Numbered from the stretch's first letter, positions 10,098 to 22,600 are shown. The stretch is DNA of 64,000 nt from Proteles cristata cristata (GCA_017311185.1 JAESUZ010005543.1:1488001-1552000), one strand, 5' to 3'. Numbers and translations are program-made. The notes: generated from the sequence alone by a model not told the origin.

Positions 10098-12232
10098 CAC
10101 CAAGATACGTTTCTTTTGAACAGAAATATTTTACTGCTAATGTAGAAGAAAGAGCAAAAAAATATAACATTATATGAATGTATTACATTCTTTGACTCAC
10201 TGAGCTGTGTTCTCACTGAAAATTGGAATGGGAAATTAAAACGTTTCATATTTTAAATAGGTGTCGGTGGGATTTGAAAAGCTGGTTTAGTCAATTAAAT
10301 ACATTGAATATGAGAGGATAATGTGGGAAATGCACACAGATTTCTTTTGTTTTGTCTGATTTCATTATCCTGGGACCAGGATTAAATTTTCACATGCCAG
10401 GAAAGGAAGATATCATTGTGTAAGACATGCTATCTCATCCATTAACTTTGGGCATATTCCTATCATACTTTGGGAGTAGGTAATAGTTTTATGCAATAAA
10501 ACCAAATTAGGGCTAAATGTGAATGGAATCCCATTGGTGAACTATAAAGATATTCTGTGATTTTTTACCTGAAGAATTCTATGATATCTTCCTGGAAATG
10601 GGTCATAGGAGAGACATTAGCATGTCTGTTGTTATTGTTTGCTTTATGGGTAAGCATTAGATTTCAACCAGAGAACCATTCCTTGGCAGGGAGATTATGG
10701 CTGAAAGCAGGTACTAAATGGAAAGGTGGAAAGAGAGGCAAAGGGGAAAGGTACCCAAGAAGGGATGCAATGATACTATTCCCAAGAGAGAGTAAGAGCA
10801 AGAAAATATTGCTCTTAGCTAGCTTTCTCAGATCTCATGATGGGTAGTGGCTGATGTTGGGAGGAGCCACTTGAATTGTTTGTGCAGAGAAGAGAAACAG
10901 ACACCTAGTGAGTTCAGGGTTCTTCCTAAAAACACTTCTTTATAATGAAATCCCATCTGTCAAATCATCTTACTGGAAGCTAGTTGGAGCTAGTTTGGCT
11001 TACAAATTGTAGCCTTTATTTACCACTTTGGGTTTTTGCAAGTATCCTAAGATAAATACTACCATGAATTGAAAGGGGAAATGTTATCCAAGTCTAAATA
11101 TATTTATGCAGACTAAATTCTCTGACTGCAGTGGAATTAAATTGGAAATGAATAAAAGTAAAATAATTGGGAACCCCCATGTACTTGGAAATTAAAAAGT
11201 TAATGTCAACAATATGTGTGATGGCTTAATCATTATTAGCAGCTATATGTGAGGGCTCTACTGATTTTAGGAGGATTCAATAATTAGGACAGGCTGGAAT
11301 AATGGAGGACCATTACCATGATTAAAACAATCTGCTACCTTCTATTTCTGGCCAAATTTGAGTAACTATACCATACTTCCGTTGTACTATAAAACAACTA
11401 GAAACACAGAAAAAATAGGTGAAACTGATGTTTTCAGACTTTGGACAAGAGGTAGCATGGTACTGTGATAAAAATAAAGAAGAAGATGAAGAAAAATAAG
11501 GTGAATTGTATGACTGCCCTATCTTTCTGACAAGATGCTCCTCTTTAAAGTGCCTAATATATGCACATGTATGGGAAGGAGGGCTATTAGGACCTGAGAA
11601 CAATACCATGGTCTTGCGACTGGAGTTCAGGAAGACTGAGTGGCTAGAATGTGCAGTGTAGAGTACTGGGGAGGAATGTAAAGAAGATTCTCTTTTAATC
11701 TGTAGCAGAATACCAATCTGGGCACGTCTAAGTGAAAGTGCATGAGGCCAAGCAAAAACTCTTAGAGGGTTGTAATTTGAATAATTTCTAGAACTTTTAA
11801 GAACTTTTAAATTCTGACCAGTTAGAGATATAAGAATATCCGGAGTGTTTAGTAAAGATCCTAAAAGAGTGAAACTTCACTCCTAGACCTGGAGTAAAGA
11901 ATATAGCTGACTAGTCCCAACAAAGCTTAAAGACAAACCTCAAAAGGATAAAGCTGAACCACAAGTTATTTAACTACCCCCAAAATGTTTAACACCCTTT
12001 ATGGAAAGCAAAACCCAGACTAAAGATAACAATCAGAAACAGTCAAGCCAGAAAACAGTGGAAAAACACTTTTAAAGTACTAATTAGAATAAAACAAAAC
12101 ACACTGTTAACCTATAAGTCTCTATCCACTGAAAATATCCTTAATAAATGAAGGCAAAATGAAAATATTTTCAGATCAGCAAATGGTTAGAGATTTTATT
12201 GCCAGAAGACCTGAATAACATTTTCCTGAATG

Positions 12233-12250
12233 TTTTTTTTTTTTTTTTTT
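12233..12250 (-). mobile_element. Poly(A)-only retrotransposition insertion (18 T on plus strand)
   Basis: The 17-bp TAACATTTTCCTGAATG is present at 12216-12232 and again, identically, at 12251-12267. Only a run of T lies between the copies. Read on the minus strand this is a poly(A) tail with no body, flanked by a target-site duplication. The inferred nick is CTTT/AACATT, near the L1 endonuclease preference TTTT/AA. Confidence 0.7.
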
Positions 12251-12420
12251 TAACATTTTCCTGAATGTTAAAGGAAATTCCTGAGGCAGAAGAAAATGAT
12301 GCCAGGTGGATACTCAGATTTGTAAAAAAGAATGAAGAGTGTCATAAATTATAAATATGTGGGTAAATAAAAAACCCATATTTTTCTACATTAAAAATTC
12401 TTTAAAGTATAATTAACTTA

Positions 12421-12634
12421 AAATTTTTTATGTTTATTTTTGAGACAGAGAGAGAGAGACAAATATAAAGCATGAGTGGGGTCAGAGAGAAAGAGGGAGA
12501 CACAAAATCTGAAGCAGGCTCCAGGCTCGGAGCTGTCAGCACAGAGCCCAACAAGGGGCTTGAACCCACAAACCATGAAATCATGACCTGAGCCAAAGTC
12601 CACTACTTAACCGACTGAGCCACCCAGGTGCCCC
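12421..12634 (-). mobile_element. Feline CAN-SINE, antisense
   Basis: Head ends CCACCCAGGTGCCCC at 12634. The (GA)n tract lies at 12445-12460 and the T-rich tail at 12421-12441. TSD TATAATTAACTT (from 12409) versus TATAATTCACTT (from 12635). Confidence 0.92.
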
Positions 12635-13299
12635 TATAATTCACTTTTTAATGTGAAGTAATAACAATGAATGAAAGCAACCATAGAGTTGGAGAAAATA
12701 TTTGCTATACCCCAAAGAAATTCTGGGGTACTTTAGGAGACTTTGATTTCTTCAGTACTGTACAGTTTGAACTATAAGTTTGCTCCAGGTATATGGTCAT
12801 AGGGAGGAATCAAATGTGCAAATCTCTGTTATTGGCATTTTTACAACTTGAGTGTCTTTAACTATTTGTTTAGTATAAACTTTGGCCTTTTTTTTCCCTG
12901 TAAGTATCCAGATAATAGTATTTTAGGTTTTCAGCAGCATGCATTTTTGGTTATGACTGTTTAAATCTGTCATATTTACACTTATGTAAATGAGTGGGCA
13001 CAGCAATATTTGGCCCATGGCTATTGTTTGAATTTCATTGTCTCTCCTGTGATGAATTTTATTAGCCATAAGAGTTGGATATAGGGGAGCTGAGGAATCA
13101 AAGAGGGGGTTATTTTCTTTAAAGACTATATAAAGAGTTATTTTATATTCTATATATTAAATTTACAACTTGTGAAGTCACTGAGGAATCTAAAGCTGTA
13201 GTTTATTTTATTGTTTCAACTGACTTTCACTCATGGTAACTTCTTTCATTTTTTCGGGGGCACATTTTGATTGTGATTGTGAACTGTCTTAATTTGTAG
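12635..13299. other. Unique DNA
   Basis: No repeat or gene identified. Its right end leads into the exon-like segment at 13300. Confidence 0.55.
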
Positions 13300-13365
13300 G
13301 AATTTGGGGCCTGGATTGAAGATACATTTCCAGAGGATTTGCACTTACCTCTGCTGGGAACCAAG
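13300..13365 (+). other. Exon-like segment (speculative)
   Basis: A 66-bp block (22 codons, phase 0-0) lies between a possible acceptor ('AATTTGTAG', ending 13299) and a good donor (AAG/GTATGT at 13365/13366). The phase-0 frame starts EFGAWIEDTF and ends LLGTK, with no stop. A second frame is also open. The upstream pyrimidine tract is weak. I do not recognise the peptide, and chance is a realistic explanation. Confidence 0.2.
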
Positions 13366-14043
13366 GTATGTGAAGGACCTGGGTCCATTTAAATAACTTG
13401 ATTTGAGGTTTTCCCAACTGTGGTGTTGGTGAACCACAGGGTAGGAACAGATTTATGAGGGTAAATATCCAGGGGTGAGATCTTATTAGTGGCGTTTTTA
13501 TGGTCGTCATCATTGTCGTTATCATCATCCTTAATCTTTTCCATCTCGAGTCCTAACAAATTGGTAAATTACCTACCTTTTCTCTGCATTGCCTGATGGA
13601 GTTTTTCTTGCCACTCATTGTCTAAGCGGACTCAAGTTCAGGGGCTCCATTTTGTACCACCTCAAGCCCAGTCCTAGTCCCCTGATCCTCCTGCAGCTCC
13701 TAATCTCCACCTGCCCTAACTTTATCAGTAATTAGTTGGGAATGTCCACCTACCTGATTCCCATGTGTGTCTCTCACTTGCTTCGGAACTTAAATATGGA
13801 ATATCAGTGTAGTTTATTATGCCTCCTAAAAGTCCAATGCTATTAAAATTATGAACCCCCTCATAATAAATAAAAATGTTCATATGTTATATATATGTAT
13901 AAAAATATGTATAAAACTGCAGATGGTGCACAAAATCGCTGGAGATAATCCCTGGACTCCTTAGAGTCAAAGTTTAAGGATTTATGTTAATTATTAAATT
14001 ATTTAAAGTTTGAGTGAGCCATTTTGATTAAAATCAAATTCAA
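13366..14043. other. Unique DNA
   Basis: No recognisable repeat or coding signal. Moderately CT-rich around 13600-13770 and AT-rich after 13800. Confidence 0.55.
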
Positions 14044-14171
14044 GGGGTGCCTGGGTAGCTCAGTTGGTTGAATGTCCCACTCTTGATCTCAGCTCAAGTC
14101 ATGATCTCACAGTTTGTGGGATCTAGCCCTGCGTCTGGCTCTGCACTGGGCATGGAGCCTGCTTAGGGCTG

Positions 14172-14208
<37 letters not shown>

Positions 14209-14271
14209 TTCTTCTTCTGCCCTTCCATCATTCATGCTTTCTTTCTATCTCAAAAAGTAAATAAATAAACA
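14044..14271 (+). mobile_element. Feline CAN-SINE, first of a stacked pair
   Basis: Head GGGGTGCCTGGGTAGCTC at 14044, a long (CT)n/(TTTC)n tract at 14171-14215 and tail AAATAAATAAAC. It sits on target AAATTCAA, whose copies lie before this SINE (14036-14043) and after it (14277-14284). Confidence 0.92.
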
Positions 14272-14284
14272 AAACGAAATTCAA

Positions 14285-14520
14285 GGGGCACCCGGGTGGC
14301 TCATTTGGTTAAGTGTCTGACTTTGGCTCAGGCCATGATCTCACAGCTCTTGAGTTCAAGCCCCAAGTCAGGCTCTGTGCTGACAACTCAGAGCCTGGAG
14401 CCTGCTTCAGATTCTGTTTCCATCTCTCTCTGGCACTCCCCTGCTCACACATTTTCTCTCTGTCTCAAATATAAATAAACATTATAAAATTTTTTTAAAA
14501 ATAAAAAATAAAAATACTTA
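14285..14520 (+). mobile_element. Feline CAN-SINE, second of a stacked pair
   Basis: Head GGGGCACCCGGGTGGCTC at 14285 directly after the shared AAATTCAA. The body is complete with the usual CT-rich tract, and an extended A-rich tail runs to about 14525. A third AAATTCAA follows at about 14528-14535, so the same target sequence brackets both SINEs. Confidence 0.92.
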
Positions 14521-14525
14521 AAAAA

Positions 14526-15842
14526 TAAAATTCAAAATTAAATTTCAGTACAATAATTGTAATTCCTGACTGTTGTATAGAAGACTTGATATATAAATAG
14601 GATCTTGTGGGTATGTTGGGGTAGGAGAAATAGGAATAGTAATTAGAGGGTTTGCACTTCTTATAAATGGAAGTGGCATTATTGGCAATAGGGAAAATAC
14701 TCTGGTTGCCTGGATAATTATGTGGTGTTATTTCCTGCTCTCGATTAGTTGATGGTTTGAAACAACAATGATCAAGGAAAATTTTATGCAATGTGGTTTC
14801 TTTATCCAATTTTTGTTTATTAATATCTGTAAATTATTTGCTTTAATATTGTGTCCTTGGGATTGTACAGAATTGAGGTAAGGGTTTTCACAAGCATCTT
14901 AAGTCAAAAGAGAAATAGTTCCACTGAATCAATTAGGTTCAATAGAATATTTAGGATTGTGTATTATATAATTAAAGTATCTACAAGTATTTTCTCCATT
15001 AAGCATTCTCTCAAGGCACATATCAATATATACTCTTTAAATGACATTATAGTAGCATTTCAAAATGTCTGAATAAAAGATTTTAAGGAACAGTATTATG
15101 GTTAAATGAATTGGCAATGGCCTGAGTAAGGCTTAGGGAAACAGGTTACTTTACAGAATAATTTTTCAGAAACTTTAAAATACAACGATAGTATTGTGAA
15201 ATCTCTAAAATGAGGTAGAACAAGCTGCATTTTGTCGTCTCATTGAAACACGAAATCTTTTTCTCTTGGTGCTTCTCTTGGGACAATAGATTTAAAACAT
15301 ATCTGTGTCCTTTTATACTACTTTTCTTTCTAGTTAAATATGAAAGAAAATATACACATTTATGTCATGAATATTCTTTTATGTATTTCATTAAATACAT
15401 AAAAATTTAAATAATGAGTTCTTAAAATAGAAACTATGTGTATAGAACAGAAGAACACTAGGTTGATTTCTAATATAAATCTAAATTATCAATATGAATA
15501 ATTTAATAGCCAGAATCTGTTCTATTGGATCTGCTCATTACTGTTCATCTTAAGTCTCTCAAAACAATTTATGAGTGGTAGAACCAAGACCAAAATGCTC
15601 ATTACCAAATCCCCAAATGTCTAAACTGTTTTTGCCTAAAACCTATGTGTTAAGTGTGAACAACATGTTTTCCTCTGTCTGTTGGACTGACTACGTGAAA
15701 ACTAAAGTTGAAGATGCTAATTACATATGTTAATACTGTGTGTTCTGCAGTAACGACGTGTCATTTATTCTCTATGAAGAAACTCATAATTAGGTTTAAT
15801 AAACCTCAATAATTAAAAATTAAATAAGCTCTTAAATATTTT
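14526..15842. other. Unique AT-rich DNA
   Basis: No repeat family, gene or RNA recognised. Frames at 14495-14809 (-) and 14851-15072 (+) are short, AT-driven and not family-like. Confidence 0.6.
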
Positions 15843-16198
15843 ATTTTTTTCTTTAATAGTTTATTGTCAACTTGGTTTTCATATGACACCAAGTGCTCAT
15901 CCCCACAACACCATGTCCAACACCCTCCTTCTCCTTTCTCATCAGCCCTCAGTTTGTTCTCAGCATTCAAGAGTCTCTCTTGCCTTCCTCCCTCTCCCCA
16001 ATTATTTTTCCCCTTCTCCCCCATGGTCCTCTGTTAAGTTCCTCCTAATCCACCTATACATGCAAACATATGGTATCTGTCCTTCTCTGTCTGACTTATT
16101 TCGCTTAGCATAACACCCTCTAGTTCCATCCATGTTGCTATACATGGCCAGATTTCATTCTTTCTCATTGCCGTGTAGTATTCCATTGTATAGATAAA

Positions 16199-19100
16199 CT
16201 ACACCTTGATCCATTTGTCAGCTGATGGACACTTAGGCTCTTTCCATGTTTTGGCTATTGAGAGTGCTGCCATGAACATTGGGGTACATGTGCCCCTATG
16301 CATCAGCACTCCTGTGTCCCTTGGGTAAATTCCTAGCAGTGCTATTGCTAGGCCATAGGGGAGTTCTATTGTTAATTTTTTGAGGAACCTCCACACTGTT
16401 TTCCAGAGGGGCTGCACGAGTTTGCATTCCCACCAACAGTGTAGGAGGGTGCCCATTTCCCCACATCCTCAACAGCATCTATAGTCTCCTGATTTGTTCA
16501 TTTTAGCCACTCTGACCAGTGTGAGGTGGTATTTCAGTGTGGTTTTGATTCGTATTTCCCTGATGAGGAGGGACGCTGAGCATTGTTTCATGTGTCTGTT
16601 GTCCATCTGGATGTCCTCTTTGGAGAAATGTCTGTTCATGTCTTCTGCTCATTTCTTCATTGGATTATTTGTTTTTCAGGTGTGGAGTTTGGTGAGTTCC
16701 TTATAGATTTTGGATACTAGCCCTTTATTCAATATGTCATTGGGAACTATCTTTTCCCATTCTGTCAGTTGCCTGTTAGTTATATGGGTTGTTTCCTTTG
16801 CCATGCAGAAGCTTTTTATTTTGAAGAAATCCCAATAGTTCATTTTTGCTCTTGATTCCCTTGCCTTTGGGGATGTGTCAAGTAAGAAATTGCTGCGGTT
16901 GAGGTCAAGGGGGTTGTTTCCTGCTTTCTCCTCTAGGGTTTTGATGGTTTCCTGTCTCACATTCAGGTCTTTTATCCATTTTGAGTTTATTTTTGTGTAT
17001 GGTGTGAGAAAATAATCTAGTTTCATTCTTCTGCATATTGTTATCTAGTTCTCCCAGCACTAACTGTTAAAGAGACTGTCTTTTTTTCCATTAGATACTC
17101 TTTCCCGCTTTGTCAAAGATTAGTTGGCCATACATTTGTGGGTCTAATTCTGAGTTCTCTATTCTATTCCTTTAGTCTATGTGCCTGTTTTTGTGCCAAT
17201 ACCATACTGTCTTGATAATTATAGCTTTGTAGTAGAGGCTAAAGTCTGGGATGGTAATGCCTCCCATTTTGTTTTTCTTCTTCAATAATACTTTGTCTAC
17301 TCGGGGTTATTTGTGGTTCCATAAAAATTTTATGATAGTTTGTTCTAGTTTTGAGAAGAATGCTCATGCAATTTTGATTGGGATTGCATTGAATGTGTAG
17401 ACTGCTTTGGGTAGTAATGATATTTTAGCAATATTCAGTCTTCCGATCCATGAGCATGGAATAGTTTTCCATTTCTTTGTGTCTTCTTCAGTTTCCTTCA
17501 TAAGTTTTCTATAGTTTTCATCATATAGATCTCTCATATCTTTGGTTAGGTTTATTCCTAGCTATTTTATGTTTTTTGTGCAATTTTGAATGGGATCAGT
17601 TTCTTGATTTCTCTTTCTGTTGCATCATTATTGGTGTATAAAATTGCAGCCAATTTCTGTACGTTGATTTTGTACCCTGCAACTTTGCTGAATTCATGGA
17701 TCAGTTCTAGCAGGCTTCTGGTGGAGTCTGTCGGGTTTTCTATGTAGAGTATCATGTTGTCTGTGAAAAGTGAAAGTTTGACTTTGCCGATTTTGATGCC
17801 TTTGATTTCCTTTCGTTGTCTGATGGCTGATGCTAGGACTTCCAGCACTATGTTATACAACAGTGGTGACAGTGGACATCCCTGTCGTGTTCCTGATCTC
17901 AGGGGGAAAGCTCTCAGTTTTTCCCCATTGAGGATGATGTTAGCTGAGGGCTTCTCATAGATGGCTTTTATGATGTTTAGGTAATTTCCTTCTATCCCGA
18001 CTTTCTCGAGGGTCTTTATTAAGAAGGGATGCTGTATTTTGTCAAATGCTTTTTCTGCATCTATCTCACAGGATCTTATGGTTTTTATCTTTTCTTTTGT
18101 TAATGTGATGTATCACACTGATTAATTTGCGAATATTGAACCAGCCCTGTAACCCAGGAATGAATCCCACTTCATCATGGTGGATAATTCTTTTATGTGC
18201 TGTTGAATTCAATTTTCAAGGATCTTGTTGAGGATTTTTGCATCCGTATTCATCAAGGATATTGGCCAGTTTTTTTTTTTTTTTTTTTTTTTTTTGCTGG
18301 GCCTCTGTCTGGCTTGGGAATCAAAGTCATGCTGACTTCATAGAATGAGTCTAGAAGTTTTTCTTCGATTTCTATTTTTTGAAATAGCTTGAGAAGAATG
18401 GGTATTAATTCTGTTTTAAATGTCTGGTAGAATTCCCCAGAGAAGCCATCTGCCCCAAGGCTCTTATTTGTTGGGAGATATTTGATAACTGATTCATTTT
18501 CTTCACTAACTATGGGTCTGTTCATATTTTTTGTCTCTTCCCATGTGAATTTTGGTAGTGAGTGTGTGTTTAGGAATTTGTCCATTTCTTCTACGTTGTC
18601 CAGTTTGTTGGCATATAATTTTTCACAGTAGTTCCTGATAATTGTTTGTATTTCTGAGGGATTGGATGTAATAAGTCCATTTTCATTCATGATTTTGTCT
18701 ATTTGGGTGCTCTCTTTTCCTTTTGAGAATCCTGGCTAGAGGTTTGTCAATTTTATTTTTTCAAAAAACCAACTCTTGGTTTTATTGATCTGTTCAACTA
18801 TTTTTTTTAATTCTATATTGTTTATTTCTGCCCTGATATTTATTATCTTTCTTCTCTTACTGGGTTTGGGGTGCTCTTGTTGCTCTGCCTCTAGTTCCTT
18901 TAGGTGAGCTGTCAGATATTGTACTTGTGTTTTTTTTCTGATTTCTTGAGATAAGCCTGGAGTGCAATGTGCATTCCTCTTAGGACTGCCTTTGCCATAT
19001 CCTATAGAGTTTGGATTGTTGTATTTTCATTTTCATTTGTTTCCATATATTTTTAAATTTCTTCTCTAAAATTGCCTGATTGGCCCATTCATTCTTTAGT

Positions 19101-19620
19101 AGGATGTTCTTTAATCTCCATATTCTTGGAGAGTTTCCAGACTTCTTCCTGTGGTCGATTTCAAGTTTCATAGCATTGTGATCTGAAAGTGTGCATGGTA
19201 TGAACTCAATTCTTTTATATTTATTGAGGGCTGCTTTATATCCCAGTATGTGATCTATCTTGGAGAATGTGCCATGTGCACTTGAGAAGAAAGTGAATTC
19301 CATGGCCTCAGGATATAGAGTTCTAAATAGATCTGTCAGATCCTTCTGGTCCAATGTGTCATTTCAAGTCCATTGTTTCTTTAGTGAATTTTCTGTCTAG
19401 TTGATCTATTCATTGGTGTAAGTGGAGTATTAAAGTCCCCTGGTATTAGCACATCTTATCCATAAGATTGTTTCTGTTTGTGATTAATTGTTTTATGTAT
19501 TTGGGTGCTCCCATATTCAGTGCATAGACATTCATAATTGTTATCTCTTCCTGATAGATAGACTCTGTAATTATTATATAATGCCCTTATTCATACCTTC
19601 TTAATGCCTTTAAAGTCCAG
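16199..19620 (-). pseudogene. Broken L1 ORF2 (endonuclease / reverse transcriptase)
   Basis: Domains in order on the minus strand are as follows. Endonuclease: PGDFNTPLT at 19442-19416, then SAHGTFSKIDHIL and LSDHN within 18980-19354, so these catalytic blocks remain. RT start: 18253-18690, including ESVIKYLPTNKSLGADGF, ending in a lysine run coded by a 26-base poly(A). RT core: 17567-17860, where the active-site FADD reads FTDN (17756-17767), losing an aspartate. Thumb-like region: 16676-17026. C-terminus: 16199-16456 with [19 protein letters not shown]. Stops and frameshifts lie between the blocks. Non-functional. Confidence 0.9.
18270..18295. repeat. Poly(T) run of 26 inside L1 ORF2
   Basis: Lies where ORF2 normally encodes PDRDPTKKENYRPIS. 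The A-rich codons for KKEN appear replaced by an expanded homopolymer (KKKKKKKK), followed at once by the ...QYP part. Confidence 0.9.
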
Positions 19621-19649
19621 CTTGTCTGCTATTGGATCTTAAATAGTTT

Positions 19650-22600
19650 AAAACACATTACTGAAGTCTTTGGAAATATGTATCTTTTATGATGACTGTC
19701 ATGCAGCCACCAGGTGGTAGCCTGTATAAGTATCTCAATTTGTTTTTTTTTTATAGTATGACATACATTAATATCTGGGAAATTTCAAACAACTTTCCTC
19801 CATTGAGAATTTTATCGAACATCTTACACAAGGCTTTATGTTTTATCACCTGATCATGTTACATCTTGTAAATGATAAATCTAGTTTTAAAAACAAATAA
19901 TGCATTTGGTGAGTGACTAGTGTGAGGGCTGAAGCTTTCTTCCCATGCCTTTGTATCCCGACTGAAGAGGGAACTGGTCTTCTGGTTCACAGCCTTCTGC
20001 AACTCTTTCCTTCCTCAAAACCTCATTGAGCCTCCATTGGTTTTCCCATATCATAGACTTGGATTTGAGATTTATGGATGTTCTCTAGTGTAGCCCTTGC
20101 TATTTGCTCACTTTGCTTATTTACTAGGAAACGGGACCACACACAGAGAAGGCTCTGTAGCTTTAATGGAGGGAAAATGAAAAAAATCTGAGGACATTCT
20201 TCTTTACAGAATTTTGGCTTTACTTCATTTCTAGCTTTACTTTAGTTTCCTCCAGGCTACTGTCTATGATTTTTTTGCTAGGAAGGGACTAACTTGTGTC
20301 CTTAACCTTGGCAGAGTACCAGTCAACCAACAGTGTTTAGAATCCCGATGTAAGGCTTATGCTCTACAGTCAGCAACTGGTCCGGTCCCAGTGATGGCAG
20401 CTGGGGCTAAAACTGTCAGTTTGCTAACTTGGTTCTACCTTAAATATTATCTAGAATACACATATGCATATCCAATGCATCTATGTACTTTTACTTTAAA
20501 CTTTTGTATATTACCTAATGAGTAACTTTTGTAAACTCATGAAGTTAGGACTTCAAGGTAGGCAATGGCCTGTAAGTCCTACTTAAAAGGATTTTAACAT
20601 ATGTATTTAATAAATATATAAATACAACATATAATCATGTCCCATACAATTTTCTCATATTTTTTGTAGTGTCCAAATACATAGAGATGAGTGGAGTATG
20701 GGTTTAAAATATAATCATATGTTTATCTAGAATATTTAGTTAAAAATTCAAGTTTGTAACCAAAAGAGCTGAAAAGGGCTATTAAATTTTTTCTGTTAAT
20801 TTTCCATACTTCATTAAGTATAAGACTAGAACACTTGTTTTTAGTTGTTCTTTTTCTTATGCGATGGTGCCCCTAAATCTGTGTATAACATGTTTATAAT
20901 GATATTCTACCTTCTCGTAACTTCACATTAATATCTAACAAAATTATCATTGAATTTTCTGTTACAATTGTGAGAACAATATGTAAAATATAAAAGTGCA
21001 AAAGCAAATATTTTCTTATGGTAATTTACCATATGGATGTTTTGAAAGTATCTGTGTCTAGATATGAGTTATAAAGAATCAGAAAAATAAATTCTATGAA
21101 TACTGTAGCAATAGTAAAAAATGCGTTGTTTGTAGAAAATTATCACTAAATTAAGTTCTGACCAGTGTTTTAAATAAATTTTATTTCATTAAAACTCCAC
21201 CCCACCAACTGAAGTCGCATCAGTGATAATGGAAGGGAAGAGTGGCAAACTACATTATCAGCATGAACTCTAGGAAGGTCAAGATACCAACCTTGGATTA
21301 ATATGAGACTCAAAAACACGCAAGTTGCCTGACGGTCCTAACTGTGATGAAAATCATCCACTGAAGTGGGTATTATTGTAAATCTTTGTCTACATGACAG
21401 ATTTACATCTCCTTACCTCCATAAAATTCACCGTTAATGGCACAACACCTATTAAGCTGAGATATTTCTAGGTGTAGTACGTCATGGTATTTTCCTGTAT
21501 AGTTTACATTATTCTTGGCATTTCACTGCCTGTCTCATGAGATGGCTGAGAAGGAAAATATAGTAACTTGCACTCACTTCTGAAGGACAAAATACCATAT
21601 CTTACCAGAGGAAACATTCAGAAAGTGAAAACCAAACACTGAGAATAATAAGGTTGAAAAATGTAGCACATGAGACATCTGGAGACTTTAGGGGGCAAAC
21701 ATTTTGTTTCATGGAATACAATTTTAATACACAACCAGAATCCCAGTTTTTAGGGTTTTTCAAAAAGAGGCAAATAAACATTGACAAAAGCTCATTCTTG
21801 GAGCTGAGTATCTACAAGACAGAAAATATGATTTTTGACATAAACCCAGCCTTATAGCTTAAGCTTCCACCAGTACTTGTATAGGGAAACCCTGGGGCCT
21901 CAGAAACATTTGGGTAAAACTACTGTAACACTTTCTTAAAATACAAGCTAAGCAGGCTTTGTGAAACAGAAGCAATTAAAATGTCCAGGCTCTCCCTTGA
22001 GATATGTCAGCACATTGAGAACCAGGGATTCTGAATAACTTCTTTCTTATTCACATATAGCCTGAGAGGAAAATAATGTCAACTTTTACCCCCCCCCTCC
22101 CCATATTTCTATTTTCTCTCTTAGGTGAAACAATTAAACAGTTACAAGCATGTAATATACTCTTGACACATTGTGGTGAAGGCTTTGGCCATAATGTAGG
22201 GTAGAAAATCCTATAAGCTAATGTCACTGCATTTTATGTGAACTAAAAAGAAATTTTTAAAACCAGATTGTAGTGTTGTGCAACTGAAAGAAATTGGTGA
22301 TATTTTCTCATGCTGAAACCTAGTTTCGTATATGAGAGAAGTGCAAAATGATCATCCCAAGTTCATGTTATTACCTAATGGTGGGACCAGGGCTGAAGAA
22401 ACAGGTGTTCTTCAGGAAACTTCTCTTGAACTCAGATAAAGGGCAACCAAATGTTGCTTTTCATGGAGCTAGCTATGGGGAATGTTATAGAGTAGAAAAT
22501 ATTTTCCTTAGCCTTTTGACTTTTTACCATGGAAAGGGAAAACCGAGAGATGAAAATATTGAAATTTTAAGCAAGTTTTTAGAAGGAGAACTCGTACTTC

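Larger units (their letters stand above)
9641..12215. other. Unique DNA with two small local duplications
   Basis: No recognised repeat family. It contains an 11-bp minisatellite (9873-9905) and a tandem duplication (10051-10097). A 96-codon frame at 10557-10847 (+) begins with a hydrophobic stretch, but it has no recognisable family or supporting signals, so I do not call it a gene. Confidence 0.6.
15843..19636 (-). mobile_element. Feline L1 LINE, 5'-truncated, antisense (3.8 kb)
   Basis: On the minus strand this runs from the ORF2 endonuclease domain (near 19630) through reverse transcriptase and C-terminus (16199) to a 3' UTR and A-tail ending at 15843. It is truncated inside the endonuclease domain, so ORF1 and the 5' UTR are absent. 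The target duplication is TCTTAAATATTTT (15830-15842) versus TCTTAAATAGTTT (19637-19649), one mismatch. ORF2 is broken, so it cannot move by itself. Fewer lesions than the L1 at 1-2401 suggest it is younger. Confidence 0.93.

Noticed and set aside
10557..10847. 96-codon frame starting with a hydrophobic stretch that looks like a signal peptide
   Set aside because: No recognised mature domain, no splice or promoter context, and the C-terminal half looks like random purine-rich sequence.
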